This document shows positions 1 to 11,878 of a DNA stretch of 64,000 bases, one piece after another; the stretch's first letter is position 1; each line of letters begins with the position of its first letter. Where the stretch lies: the NCBI GenBank assembly GCA_949130485.1, contig OX422189.1, positions 4,524,720 through 4,588,719 of the forward strand. Direction: 5' to 3'. The translations under genes and the position numbers were made by a program. The notes under the pieces are model-generated. The model saw nothing but the letters and a program-made list of their open reading frames with translations, made no database searches and was not told where the DNA came from. The DNA comes from Agelas oroides. Lineage: Eukaryota > Porifera > Demospongiae > Agelasida > Agelasidae.

Positions 1-1779
1 ACAATGAAATGTCCAGCTTCCACAGTTAACACAAAGAGTTTTCCAGCTTCCATGGATAACACAATGAAGGTTCCAGTACAGTTAAAGTATAACATTGTGA
101 ACACTACTCTACACATATCCCTCTAAGTGGATACACACCCACAATATACACCTCACACGACCGGTGATCATCAACTCCAAGAGGAGTTCATCAGTGGTTG
201 TTTACCCACCCCTTCCAAACCCCAGCTGCTATACCACCTCTTCCAGCAACCACCACTACCACCACCACACTACATCTGCAACTGCTGTACTACCATGGTG
301 TTAACTACGTCAACTCCAAGGGGAATTTATCGGTCGTTGTATAATATCACTACCACCAGCACTACACTCTCAGCATCTGTATGGTATTAACTCCAGTCTT
401 GTTAATGGTGTGTGGTTACTCTTTCTGATCTATAGGAGTATTCTACATATTAATGCCTCCGATGAGGGTATTTACCCAATTACGTGCAGATAACACCCCA
501 TTGACAATCAGCCACAGAAAAATCAGCCAGTACCTTGATTCTGCAGCAGCATCAACAATAACCAAAACAATATTATCGCATGCACACCTCTTTTCTGACA
601 GCAGTGGAGAATTCGAACTTGTATCTTCTCAATACATGACACACATCTACGTTTATAGCTTTGAAACTACTATAACATTCACGGAGAGTCACATTCAACA
701 TAAGTATATCACCGGCTGGTGCCTGATCCCCTGTCGCCTGACATCCATGTTCCAACCACACTAGTGATGCCATTCAACCCATTACATCCACCAACAGTAT
801 AACAACTGCTGTACTACCACGATGTTAACTACGTACCACACCATAATTATGCATTTTCCTTACAATATCTTATCTACCTACTACGTACTATATGCACAAC
901 TGCAATCTACACTAATCCGCTCTTACAACCAACACACTGGTGATGATCATCCTAGCAGCACTCCGCCTGCAGTAAGCTTGTTTGTTGTGTTGCTCTTTCT
1001 TCATACTGTTCTACTTCAGATAGTGTCACCTGAAGAAGCTCTGAAGGCCATCTGTGGTGCTCAAGACTGGGTAGCAATGCAGGCAGTGGTTGTGGGATTA
1101 AATGTTGACCTACACTGTCTTCAGTCTGCTAGTTTGGAATCACTACAAGATATCCCTCAGCACCTTATTGTTTTAATTACAGATGGCAGGAAATATTGAG
1201 GGATGTCTGGATATCAGGCACTACATTGCACTGGAGATAGCAATCGTCTTCTTAACGGTGTCAGCACCCTTTTGTTTGGCAGCGAATCTTTCTTTCGCCA
1301 TCTACACTTAGCCACAACTATCCATGCAGTCAATCACATCAACCACTATACCTTGAGTTCTAAGCTTTTCGTAGGTATACATTATGCATAACACACAACT
1401 TTAGCTAAACTATAATCTCTACTAGCCCAAAGAATGGCCTTGAGTACATCCTGGAATAGTGGCTGGTCAGTCATTCATACATCTTGTGTGGTTCACACTA
1501 CATAATTTGTTCCATTTCCTTTAACTAATACTTGAGTAAATTGTGTTATTTGCATTACAAGGAAATCCCTATTATTGTCTGCATGAGCATGCACGACTGT
1601 CAGCGGAATATAACTGAGTATAACCCTCTGATGATAAGCATACAAGCTCCACTGCCCACAGTGATATTGCAGCAGGCAAGCAAGTCGCCATTCTACTTTG
1701 TGCCATTGGTGTAAAAACACACACCCTCTTTTGCAGCCTGACGGCTCCTGGCTTAGTGCAGGATAAATCACTCAGTGAA
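1..1779. other. No supported gene; degenerate repeated sequence
   Basis: I see no convincing exon here. A roughly 30-bp phrase reading CAACTGCTGTACTACCA followed by a GTTAACTACGT tail occurs at about 279-309 and again at about 803-833, so part of the stretch is an old direct duplication. Open segments at 453-764 and 822-1199 lack recognisable domains, splice context or biased composition. Confidence 0.5.
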
Positions 1780-2484
1780 TTGGCAACTATTTACAAATAG
1801 CAATTTGAAAAAAATGAAGACAATGCACCAACAGAAGAGGCGAAGAAAACTCTTCCAGATGATTTGGAGTTCCCACGCCCTGAACTGCGTGATAAGACGA
1901 TCACCGTTTTTCATGATGAATCCACTTTCCAGGCGAATGAAGATCAGCCCACTCTCTGGGCCCAGAAGGGCACAAGTGTAATGAGGCCAAAGTCAAAAGG
2001 TAGTGGAATCATGGTATCTGACCTCATTGATGAGAGAAATGACTTGTCAGATGAGGAATACGAACACGTAAAGCAGAAGGACCCTCTAATTAAGAAATAC
2101 ACCCACCCACTATTGGAGTATGGGGAAGGAAACGATGGATACTGGACATTGCAAAGGTTCGTAGATCAACTTAAGGAAGCATCAAAGATTGCCGAGGCCA
2201 AGTACCCAAAGGAAGAAGGATGGCGAATTGTCTGGGTATTTGACCACAGCAGCTGTCATGCAGGTATGCCGGATGATGTTCTTGACGTGAACAAGAATCC
2301 TGGGGGTGCACAACGGGATGGATGGTGGGCAGGAAAGCCTCAGAAGATGAACTTTTCAATTGGTGTTCCAAAGGGTATGTGTACTGTGTTGGAAGAGAGG
2401 GGCATTAATACCCGTGTAATGAATGCATATCAACTGAGAGGCCCATTCGTGCATATCAACAAGTACTGGGTAGCAGTTGCCTGA
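1780..2484 (+). pseudogene. DDE-like transposase fragment
   Basis: The frame is open from about 1864 to 2484 and continues upstream in phase. It encodes a domain with the block HDESTF near its start and WVFDHSSCHAGMPDDVLDV near residue 130, followed by GGAQRDGWWAGKPQKMNF. This combination (D-E-S-T-F, then F-D-H-S-S-C-H, then Q-K-M-N-F) is what I recognise from DDE-superfamily transposase-like proteins that recur in fungal and invertebrate genomes. It would cut and paste DNA in the nucleus. The reading frame ends at a TGA at 2482-2484 and no complete start is visible, so this is a remnant. It lies just upstream of an OTU-like segment in the same orientation, and the two may belong to one element. 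The superfamily call is inferred from motifs only. Confidence 0.55.
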
Positions 2485-2639
2485 CAACAGAGAAGTTTGG
2501 TGTGACCTTTCCGCAACCCAAGACTGGCATACCTGAGTCAAGCTCTCAAAGTGACCACCACTACAACTGAAAACACCTAGTTACAATGCTGAATCTTAAG
2601 TACATCCCATTCCATCTTGGGATATACTGCAATGTTGAC

Positions 2640-3640
2640 TGATGAAGGTATATTAGATGAAAACAGCAATGATAGCAGCTCAGATGATAGTGATTCTGTC
2701 TCATTGGAATGGGCTAAGACACTATATTTATGATCTAATTTCTGGCTATTCATCAACAGCATATGTGAAGAGTGGCAACATCTGATTCATGAGTTCGGCA
2801 CTCACAAACCTCTTTGTACGGGGACAAGGTGCAGACAGGGAAAGGCAAACTCACGAAGATCGCCTTGATTCTGTTTTGAGATCATTGTCCCTGGTGATGG
2901 TGACTGTCTCTTCACATCAGTGGCTATGAACATAAAACATGTTTCCTAGTTGGGAACTGAATCCCTATGCAATATACTAAAAGATCTCTCTGTTGACCGC
3001 AACATCGAATCAATTCCAGAAATTTCATATTACGGAAGGCAGTTGTCGACGAGTGGCTTGGAGAGAACACTGGAGATTATCAATCATTTCTGACTTTGGA
3101 CTAGTTGCAAGAACAAGCACAGCCTGGTTGTTCGAGCATTAACAAATGTGTTAAAGTCCCATTGTTGTGTTCACTTCCATGGAGAACGTGCCCACAATTG
3201 TGCTTACTCATCCACACATTGCAATTGCAAATACACAGCCACTGCACATTGCCTTCAATGCTCATGGCCTTGGCCACTATGATGCTGCTTCTTGGGCCTC
3301 CCCAGGAGCCACAGCAATTTTCCGAAGAATCAACACCACCTCAGCAACTTACTTGCTCCTGTGGTAGAAAATCTACAAGATCACTGCAATTGAATATGTA
3401 CACAACAAGGTGCCCATGCTATAACTACTTACGTACGTATGTGACAATAAACACCCACAAAAGCCTCTTCTCATACATGTCTCCCATCTATCTCTCTATT
3501 CTGGACACCATTCTTCAAGGACAAGCATTCCAGTGGCTGCAGCAGTATGGAGCAAGAATGAAGAGCCCAAATGCAAATGTTTGTGATCCACTGTTGAATA
3601 CTTGCGTCACTGAATTGATGAAGGCCTGCATGCCATGAGA
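2640..3640 (+). pseudogene. OTU-type cysteine protease remnant with cysteine-rich tail
   Basis: At 2881-2940 the sequence reads VPGDGDCLFTSVAMN, the classic catalytic-Cys box of OTU deubiquitinase-like proteases. After a frame change, 3240-3290 reads PLHIAFNAHGLGHYDA, the catalytic-His box. Upstream (about 2640-2730) is an acidic Ser/Asp-rich linker. Downstream (about 3350-3420) a C-x-C-G...R-C-P-C cluster resembles a CXC-type cysteine-rich motif. Frames change at least twice and stops interrupt it (for example just after the first box), so no functional protease is encoded. OTU domains are carried by several eukaryotic transposons, and the DDE-like fragment directly upstream fits that. A decayed cellular gene is less likely. 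Confidence 0.55.
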
Positions 3641-4390
3641 AGACAAGCTACAGGCCACCAGAAAAGTGCCCGCTCCAAGCAAAATGCAACAACTGTGTTT
3701 TCTTCTGGGGATACAGAACCACTATGGGAAATCTGGTTTTTCTGAATAGCTGAGTCACTGCCTGAGGCATGTGTCTGGAGAGAGGTCTGTTTTATACCTC
3801 TTGCAGAGGCTGTTGGTTGCAGCACAGGGAGGGAATGCTGCTTCCATTGTTAGGGGATTCTTTTGTTTCAATTACTACTTAATTTTCGCCTTCGATCCTG
3901 CTGCTGTAAGCAGTAGAATTTCAGGGTTTGAAAGTGCAAACTTGTTTATCAACCACATGGATTGAGTGAGGGTTATAATAAACGCCGGTTACTAAAGCCT
4001 GTGGGCACACGCAGTTGAATGTTGCGAGTGCAGACTACTAACAAACATTTATTCACTGTGAAAATATACAGTTTACTGTACTATTTTGTGCAAACTCAGT
4101 TGAAAATTAATGGCCTCAGATCACTCCTCACGTGCTCAAAAATTCCAGGGGAGCATGCCCCCAGACCCCCCTAAGGTAGGTTGTGGCCACCCTGCTTCTT
4201 CACCCTAGAATCGCCAGTGCACAGCGTGCCAGAGGACGTACACATAGTGTACAGATTACCAAATACCCACAACACTAAGTTTCCGAAACCAGACTAGATA
4301 ATCAAGCAAAACCTGTTGTCCTATGAAAGATGTTGATTACAACAACAAAAAAAACTGCAAACTTTAAATCTTCATGAGTAACACTTATTT
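3641..4390. other. No supported gene
   Basis: Nothing convincing is visible. At about 4142-4175 there is a phrase (GGGGAGCATGCCCCCAGACCCCCC) related to one at 54847-54880, which suggests a shared transposon family. Confidence 0.4.
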
Positions 4391-5640
4391 TTGAACCTGA
4401 AGTTATCACACCCGGAGGACGACAGTAGTGCCACTGACGAATTTCAGCTCTACACAGTTGGAGCAAAATCAGCGACACGTCCGATCACCGTTGACGTTCA
4501 AGTTAACGCAAAGCAACCGCCCATGGAAGTAGATACAGGAGCCGCCCTTTCCATCATCATGGAACGGACGTGGAAAATGTTTTTACCTGGCACCATGGTG
4601 AAGAAAGCCGATGTAGTCCTAAAGACCTACACCAATGAGTGTATGACATTGATGGGAGAATTGTTGGTGCAGGTCGTGTACAAGCAGCAGTGTGAACACC
4701 TGCCCATTGCCATCGTCGCTGGAGATGGGCCCAGTCTGTTTGGCAGAAACTGGTTGAAGCACATCCGTCTCGACTGGAGCTCAATCTGAACTGTAGCCCA
4801 TGCAGATGATGAAGAAGGGAGCTTAAAGTCACTTCACGCGCACATGAAGAGGTCTTCAAAGATGAAATGGGGACCATGTGCTCACTTCAAGCCACACTCC
4901 ATGTGAGACCAGATGCTCGTCCAAAATTTTTCAAGCCTCGAACTGTGCCATTTGCCATTAAGGGAGCAATTGAGCAAGAGTTGGATTGTCTGGAAGCCAA
5001 CGGAGTCAACCGGAAGGTGACACACAGCAAAAGCGCCACGCCGATTGTGTCGGTGCCGAAGAAGGATGGCAAGTTTCGCATTTGCGGTGACTACATGGTG
5101 ACTATAAATCAAGCTCTTGACGTGGACCAGTAAGCCTTGCCAAAACAGGAGGATCTCTTTGCGAAGCTAGTTGGAGGAAAAACATTTTCCAAACTGGATC
5201 TCTCGCAGGCCTACCAGCAGCTCAGGCGTGACGAAGAGTCAGTGAACTACGTCACCATCAACACACACCATGGATTGTATTGCTACAATTGCTTGCCCTT
5301 CGGGATTGCTTCTGCTCCAGCACTTTTCCAGAAGTTGATGGACACTGTCCTGCAAGGAATCCCTCATGTCATTTGTTACGATATTCTTGTCACCGGAGCG
5401 AACAATGCAGACCATCTCCGCAATTTAGCATCTGTGCTGTAACGGTTGCAGCACTACGGATTCCGGTTGAAGGAAGATAAGTGTGAATTTCTTAAGCCCT
5501 CTGTGGAATATCTTGGACACCAAATTGATGCAGAAGGTCTGCATGCAATGCCCAGCAAACTACAGGCAATTGTGCAAGCACCATCCCCCAAGAACGTACA
5601 AGAACTACAACCATTTCTGGGGCTACTCAACTAAGTTAAT
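4391..5640 (+). pseudogene. Ty3/gypsy-type pol remnant (protease and reverse transcriptase)
   Basis: A retropepsin-like segment (4391-4786) contains an aspartic protease active-site box D-T-G-A at about 4531. After a frame change, 4867-5634 encodes reverse transcriptase fingers and palm of Ty3/gypsy type, ending near the thumb. The copy is dead. In-frame TAA codons lie at 5131-5133 and 5440-5442, the frame is lost after about 5634, and the catalytic Y-x-D-D box at about 5380 is shortened so that only one Asp follows the Tyr. No RNase H, integrase, LTR or primer-binding site is recognisable around it. It is an old truncated retrotransposon copy, not a working virus. A second gypsy fragment, on the opposite strand at 17.7-19.2 kb, covers the complementary part of pol. 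Confidence 0.8.
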
Positions 5641-6118
5641 TCCAAACTTGGCCTCTCTCATACAGCCACTGAACATCTGCTGCAACACAATTGAAAGTGG
5701 AAATGGACCACTGCACGCAACAAGGTATTTCAGGAGGCTAAAGAAGAATTATCCTCACCACAAGTCCTTGTCCACCCAGCGATATTACAAGATTCATTAT
5801 TCAACACTGACCAATTTGTAATCCATTACAAGGCTTCAACACTTTCGAAAGCTCAGGTTTGTGTCACCAGACCTTTTCCTCGTGAGAGGGCCGGGGCTGG
5901 GCATAGAGTAGAACTTTACAGCGATTTACATGACGTGAAAAGCCAATTGTGTCAAGCGAACTGTGTACCATATAAGGTATGTATGTGATCTGAGCATAAC
6001 TTATGGGAATAAGACGAGACATTGCACATGAGTAAAAAAAAAAGTGTGTGTTGCATTGTTGACAGTGGTTGAGTTTTGGCTGATCGACTCAGCGGCTAAA
6101 GTGGAAATTATGAGTAGC

Positions 6119-6301
6119 CCTCCAAACTACCCTGGCCTAACTATCCAATGTTTTGCTCCACATCTTGGTGGCCTGACTATCAACCGATGTTTTCTGACGT
6201 GCTGGCTGACCCTGGTCCACCTGCAGACCCTAGTCAGGGTCCTGCTGACCCTGGTCCTAGCACTTCCCGTAGATCCCTAAAACAAATTCCACAAACAAGT
6301 G
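6119..6301 (+). other. Weak candidate exon, proline-rich repeats
   Basis: An open stretch after an AG at 6117-6118 reads WPNYPMF, then WWPDYQPMF, then two ADPGP repeats. It ends at a good donor (CAAACAAGTGAGTC). The internal repetition and donor are suggestive, but there is no homolog I recognise and no partner exon. It could be chance. Confidence 0.15.
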
Positions 6302-6850
6302 AGTCTTAGTGGCACTAACTGCAAAGCTGAGGTAAAAGCCTGGGTAACATTTAGAAATTCAAGCCTCAGATCTCAGATACTTGTGAATTATCCAAATGCA
6401 GTCAGTAACACCCACAGTGAGTAATCCACTGTATGCAGTCCTCTCTCTTAAGGAATTGAATGCAGTCAAGATTGCCATTTCTGCATCCATGTCAGCACTC
6501 TCATAGGCCTTCATCACAGACTTCACCTTTGAAAAAGTTTCTTATCAGACTAAAGTCTGGGTAGTAAGGTGGAAGGTAATAAACAAGAGCACCCACACTC
6601 TCAATCGTTGCTGCTGCTCCTGGGACATGATGTATTGAGGCATCATCAAGAACCACCACACTATTGGGATTCACACCACTAAATGGCTTCAGTTTGGGAC
6701 AAAGGTCATATTCAAGGAAATAGCAAAGCATATCACCATTAACAGTGCAATGGGTGAGCTACAGTCCAAAACATCAGCAACTGCTGAAACCCTTTCACCA
6801 CACCACAGGAGTTTCTGTGACCGAGCAGGTTTGCTTCTTAGGGATAGCTA

Positions 6851-7304
6851 TACCGTATTGGCTTTAATTAAGGCGCCTCTCTAATGAAAGCGCCCTTACG
6901 ACAGTAAACTAATTTTTCTTGCTCTATCGCAGGCGCCCTTTGGTGTCGTAAATATTTTTTGAAGGGCGCTTTCTATTTAGAGAGATTTTGCACCAGACGG
7001 CTTGTGCGACTTTCGAGACTACTAGTTTTTTTGACTGTTGCTGAGCCTTTCATTGATCTCTGGACTCCAAACGCGCTTGTATTCACGATAGCCTGGTATA
7101 ACGTACTCCAGTCCGTCCGTTGTCAGTGTAGCCACACAAACTTCACGAGTTAATTGAAAAGGTGCCAGTTACGCTCTAATTCAAAGGCGCCTCTCTAAAC
7201 AAGGCGCCCCCAAGGGTCCGAAGTAATTTTTTGCGCTCCAAACAAGGCGCCTTTGCGGATCGTAATTATTTTTTAACGGCGCTTTAATTAAAGCGTCTAC
7301 GGTA
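6851..7304. mobile_element. MITE with TACCGTA termini and TA target duplication
   Basis: The ends are inverted: TACCGTATTGGCTTTAATTA at the left and the reverse complement TACCGTAGACGCTTTAATTA at the right. TA flanks both sides (6849-6850 and 7305-7306). Subterminal GGCGCC-rich repeats occur in both arms. Removing the element with one TA rejoins the transposase codons as RFGYSY, so the boundaries are well supported. Confidence 0.8.
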
Positions 7305-8288
7305 TATAGCCAAATCGACGGATGCTGTCTCTTCTGTCAGCTCCAGTTTCATTAAGGAATACCAACAATTCTGGATGCCCTCTGTACATGCACTGCCATG
7401 TCCACCTGATATTGTGCTTGCAGTGTATCACTCCTCTTCTTAGCTGTCAGAGACAGTTTCTTTCTTGTGAAACCCGAATTATACTAGATGAATGCAGGGC
7501 ATTGTGGGGCGAGCCTGAGCAAGCAGCATGCCAAGGACTAAAATTGTGCATACGCAGTTCGTATACACGCGTGCCCTTTCGCACTTCTTGTCGAGGTGTC
7601 GAAGTTGGCGTGGCGTTTAGTAAGAAGTGAAGTTGCTGTTTGTCTACTGTGCCTCATCCGAGTGTATAAATGACAAAGGCAGTGTTGTACATTATTCACA
7701 CAGGAATGACCTCGTAATTGAAAGTCTTCAATTCCGTTGGCCAACCCACATCTAGTTTTCTGCTTAGGGATGAGAAACAATGAACTGATTTGGAAGAGGC
7801 TAACATGCAATTTTTTGTGTACACAATCACCGTTATGGTTTTATCAATTTTTGCTGTAAACAACATGACATTAGTGTGATATAAAAGTGATGACATAATA
7901 TTTCCTGTTTACATGAGAGCTTACATTGGAGTTTCTATTGACCAAATGAGCTTCAAATGGTGTATGGTGGTAGTTTTTATACACATTGCCAGTGAGTTAG
8001 TGGATGTTGGTTGGTTCAGTTTTTCCATTAGGGCTGTGTCATTGCTATCTCAACACCATTGTTGGTAGCCACAAAAGTTTTCCATATTTTCTATGACATC
8101 ATATGGTTTGAAGTTGCAAGGCCTATTAAAGATCACATGAATCATTCCATTTTCTCTGAGAGTTTCAACTCAAGGTTGCTGAACGTCGTGCTGGCTAGAA
8201 GAGTCTACATTTTGCATCATGATTGTGTCTGGCAGATTGTGTAGTGGAGACAACTGTGGCAAATGCTTCTCATTCTTGCTTACCTGGG

Positions 8289-8364
8289 TAGCCTCGTTCC
8301 CAGGCTCTCCCCGCTAAGAAGGGCCCTCCCCCCTCTTAGTGGGGAGAGCCTGGGAATGAGGCTA
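8289..8364. mobile_element. TAGCCTCG-family MITE, 76 bp
   Basis: Nearly perfect hairpin: TAGCCTCGTTCCCAGGCTCT at the left, and the inverted copy ending GGGAATGAGGCTA at the right. The flanks share ACCTGGG. Same family as the copies at 12924, 27375, 49275, 53747 and 57684. Confidence 0.8.
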
Positions 8365-8466
8365 CACCTGGGTACAGTTCACTGAAATCACACAGCTATT
8401 GCTTGAATTCTTTGTTGTTAAAGATCACCTGACGGATGGCGTCCTTTTCCTCCTTGACGTCGTCTT

Positions 8467-8638
8467 CTCTAGCGATCACGGAAGCCATGTACGCTAATGC
8501 GATATTGGAAGCCCTACATCTTCGTGCGACCAAGCGCGGCGCGCGGGTGATTCTCTTGCGGTTACGGAAGCCATGTATGCGAATGCGATATTGGAAGCCC
8601 TACATACTTCGTGCGACCAAGCGCGGCGCGCGGGTGAC
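8467..8638. repeat. 86-bp tandem duplication
   Basis: Two copies offset by 86 bp (8467 and 8553) share GGAAGCCATGTA and GCGATATTGGAAGCCCTACA, and both end in GCGCGGCGCGCGGGTGA. A few substitutions separate them. They are followed at 8649-8680 by an (AAT)n microsatellite. Confidence 0.85.
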
Positions 8639-8810
8639 GGTCGTACGATAATGATAATAATAATAATAATAATAATAATACATATATGATTTCGTCCAGT
8701 TGTACCGTCTATGTGGGGCTCGCTCAGGCTCGCCCCAATAAGAATCTACATATTATTGTCAGTGGTTGTGCCAGTTTGTTTTTAAATTTTCGTTGTATTT
8801 TGCGTAGATA

Positions 8811-9461
8811 CTGTATTGTCCCGGGCAAGCGCCCACCCCCCAATTTTGACAGTTTTGTGGTTTTTTGAGGTCCTCCGTGTAACTGCCCACCCTGCTAAAT
8901 TCTTGTGTAGTGAATTGAAAGTGGGTCGCTGCGATCTTTCTGTTGCGCTTCAGGTGCCACGACATCTGCCATCTGCAGCACGAAATTCACGTACTGCAAT
9001 CAACGAATGCTGCGGAAGCTTAGCAACGAGGCTACAAGTCAGTCCGCTTTCTAATACGATATAGCTTTCTCCACCGTTGGGCTGGCCTCGACGAGGCACG
9101 GGCGAAGCGACAATGCAGGTCGATTCTGTACCCTCTGGCAGATAACTTTGCATCCAGGGTGGGCGCTTGCGCAGGATAGTTGAACCATTCAAGGGGTTCA
9201 CTAAGTTCATCCAACTCCATGTGGTGATGTCATAAAGTGTAATGTGTGCATTGCTCCATAGAACTGGATCCAGACATGTATATAGCATATGTAGCATTAG
9301 CTCCTCAAGTCGAGTTTGAGTTGCTGGAGGGCATGTAGCAACAAAACACCAGTTGGACAAGTGAACCCCACCATTCAAACACCTCTCCGTGCAACCACCC
9401 ACCCTCAATTTTTGGTGCTTGAGCTGCGAGAACCCTTGGGCACTTGCCCGGGACAATATGG
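8811..9461. mobile_element. TIR transposon inserted in a transposase ORF (TA target)
   Basis: Left end CTGTATTGTCCCGGGCAAGC and right end, inverted, CCATATTGTCCCGGGCAAGT, with TA on both sides (8809-8810 and 9462-9463). The inner parts of the arms (CACCC...CAATTTT) also match. Removing the element and one TA restores the flanking reading frame as PGMHVYLR, the expected transposase continuation. No coding region is recognised inside, so it is probably non-autonomous. Confidence 0.8.
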
Positions 9462-9994
9462 TATACGTGCATACCAGGTTTGTCTATTACAAATTCTAAG
9501 ATTACAACTTTATCTACTTCTATCAATGCACTAGTACCAGAATTGGGCAGATACTGCTTCGGTGCAATATCACCACTGGATTCGTACAAACCTATGATTC
9601 TTGAAACAGTGTCAACATTCAGTAACTTCATGGTAGCTCTTCGCTAGAGCCTTTACTTGGTAGACCATGTGCCACCTCAAATCAGCCAAGTAGGCATTCG
9701 TGTGCCTCTCTTCACATGATGTTGACAACACAAACCAACCACAAAAATGCAGATGTTGCGTCGCTTTGCGTTTCCGATGTTGCAAAAATTCTGCAAACCG
9801 CTGCAGCATGAAATAAGTTTGTGCATGTTTCGAACAGCAGACAAACAGGTTTTTGATTAATTTTGTCTGTTCCCATCCAACCCATGGCAAGTATATGAAA
9901 GAACGACAAATCGAATCAATACTGTGAAGCATTCATCCTTCATATATCCACAAACTGTAAACGCTGAACAGTGCCAAAGTACTTTTGAATTAAT

Positions 9995-10058
9995 TAGCCT
10001 TGTTCCCAGGTCCTGCCCAGCATTCCGTCGCTTGCAGTGGGAAGAGCCTGGGAAAGGC
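9995..10058. mobile_element. TAGCCTCG-family MITE relic
   Basis: TAGCCTTGTTCCCAGG at the left is matched by the inverted GCCTGGGAAAGGC at the right, over a 64-bp hairpin. No clear target duplication remains. Confidence 0.55.
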
Positions 10059-10059
10059 A

Positions 10060-11620
10060 CTGGTCGGCTCTGGCTGGACCGTTTCTCACTTTGTTAGCAC
10101 AAATGGTGTAGAACCACACACTCAAGTGTGTATCGAGTGCGAGAGTGTAACCATGTATGGCTGCTGAAAAAGAGAGCACCAGTTTTCAGCCAGGAGGAGC
10201 GTTTGCTGGTCGGAAAGCCCTGACCATTGAAAACTCACTAATGAGTGGGCCAAACAATGACTCAAAGAAGCTTTGACTCGAGTTTCTGGTGCTAGTTCCA
10301 AGCAGAAATGGAAATACAGATCAAAGAAGTATCCATATAGGCTAAAAAGACCTCTAGTGAATGGCCTACAGTGGCTAAAGAGTTACAAAAAGCCTGAACT
10401 GTATTGCACTCCTTACAAGTGTTGCGAACCAATTGTGAACTTCTTCAGTTTGTAAACAGGCCACCAGTTTATAAACAGGTCATCCTGGTTGGCTCGCTCT
10501 TGATCTACAAAGCAAAGCGGTCCTGTTTAGAAACCAGGCCGAATGGCTTGGAAGCTGGCTGAATACCAGCAGCCCAAACAGCATGAAAGCTGCACAAGCT
10601 TGCCAGATGGCTAGAAAACTGGCTAAACAACTAGCCTGTGGTCTGAACGGCATGAAAGCTGGTCAACAGTTTACAGAAGCATACAAGCAAGGTAGTCTCA
10701 TAAGCCAAAGTCAACCAATGCTAGAGTGAATCACTTTGATACTGAAAGCAATCCACACTGGCATCGGTTAGGTCTGGCTTGTGAAACCAACAGTGTAAGA
10801 CCAACATGCAAATATCTGACCTGCCTCACTCCCAGATTGTATTTAGCAGCCTCTTTCCATGAACTTTTATTGGCACATGTGAAGGGCTGTTGACCACGAG
10901 GTGCAAAGCTGTCCAGTTTACTGACCCATTTTTTGACTTCATGTACAGGCTTTAAACCTAGCAGATCAGCTTATAATCTGGTTGAATGGTTTACAAACCA
11001 GTCAAGGGTTTGAAACCAGGCTGTAACATACGGAAGTCAATGGGTTGCACGACTGAGGCTACATGTTATGTAATACAATACAATCAGTTAATTAGTCCAT
11101 ACCTTTGGCGCCAAAAACTACCATGCGTAGCTAGTAGCACTGTGTCTGATTACAAATCACATTATCATAGTACACAGTCAGTCAAGCGACTAGCTATAGT
11201 CTAGTGTGCTAGCTGGGCTCCAGCATGAACTACAGCTACCGTTATGATGAATACAGTGGATGACCAGACAATTTGGGGTACATAACTATGAGCTATGGGA
11301 CCTGGGATACTGGCTGCCTCCCTTTATCTACCACCATGACTCAGCAGCAGCAGCAGGGCCTAGAGCCTGCTAGAAGTTAACTAAGGCATTCAGACTATTC
11401 TTATAGTTTGATACACATCCTTTCTGAATGATTTACCTGATCACATTAACTTTCAAATGGGATACTTTGAATGAAAGAAAGATAAGCACAAAGCGTTGGA
11501 TTGTAGGAATCACATGATTTGTAAATTAAGCATGTATACTCACTTTTTGACACGGGAGCAAAGATCACTTTGTCATATGAAGGAAACTGTAGCCAAGTTT
11601 CTGGTAAATAAATGATAGTG
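10060..11620. repeat. No gene; degenerate AAACCAGGC/GCTGG-rich repeats at 10450-11040
   Basis: Between about 10450 and 11040 words such as AAACCAGGC, GGCTGG, AAGCTGG and AACAGG recur at irregular spacing, as in an old degenerate satellite. I see no supported exon in 10060-11620. The missing downstream POLD3 exons (minus strand) could lie here or below, but I could not find them. Confidence 0.35.
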
Positions 11621-11623
11621 AGC

Positions 11624-11650
11624 CACCATCATCATCATCATCATCATCAT
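11624..11650. repeat. (CAT)n microsatellite
   Basis: CAT units run without interruption just before a truncated copy (11655-11702) of the element whose fuller copy is at 11879-12211. Confidence 0.85.
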
Positions 11651-11878
11651 ATGCAAGGCTCTGCCCAGAAAATTTCGAGTGGTGGTAAAAACAGGTGTGA
11701 GATAAAAACAGGTGTGAGATCATGCAACATCTAGTTGAACTCCTGTGAGACACGTTAGACACATGAGAGTCTGGTCTGGGAGACAACTAGATTGTTTGGC
11801 CCTCACTCTTTGTCATACTTCACCCACTCTCACTGGGTGGCTGGGTTCAAAGCTCTGTTTTGCTGAACTTCTGTTAAG

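Larger units (their letters stand above)
7483..8738. mobile_element. Composite insertion bounded by GGCGAGCCTGAGC motifs
   Basis: This segment separates two consecutive pieces of the transposase (ICRFL on the N side, SGFTRKK on the C side), so it arrived later. Both edges carry the palindrome-like phrase GGGGCGAGCCTGAGC (7505 and, inverted, 8714-8737). It contains a smaller MITE at 8289-8364, an 86-bp tandem duplication and an AAT microsatellite. No coding region is recognised in it. Confidence 0.55.
6370..9640 (-). pseudogene. IS630/Tc1-type (DDE_3) transposase split by nested insertions
   Basis: Pieces of one transposase lie in order on the minus strand. The N-terminal helix-turn-helix region is at 9462-9640 (TVSRIIGLYESSGDI, then ILEFVIDKPGMHV). 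A short continuation is at 8739-8809. A segment at about 7307-7482 carries SGFTRKKLSL and FLNETGADRRDSIRRFGY. The C-terminal catalytic part is at 6370-6848 (NSVVVLDDASIHHV, ALVYYLPPYYPD). Family members normally have Asp in FLDETGADRR; here it is Asn, and the third acidic position after LPPYYPD is also lost (SLIRNFF). There are frameshifts near 7365 and 6510. The gaps are filled by later mobile elements at 6851-7304, about 7483-8738 and 8811-9461. It is an inactive autonomous transposon relic. Confidence 0.75.

Noticed and set aside
8950-9456. 168-codon minus-strand open frame
   Set aside because: It runs through the whole TIR element 8811-9461 including its termini, has no domain, and is explained by the insertion.
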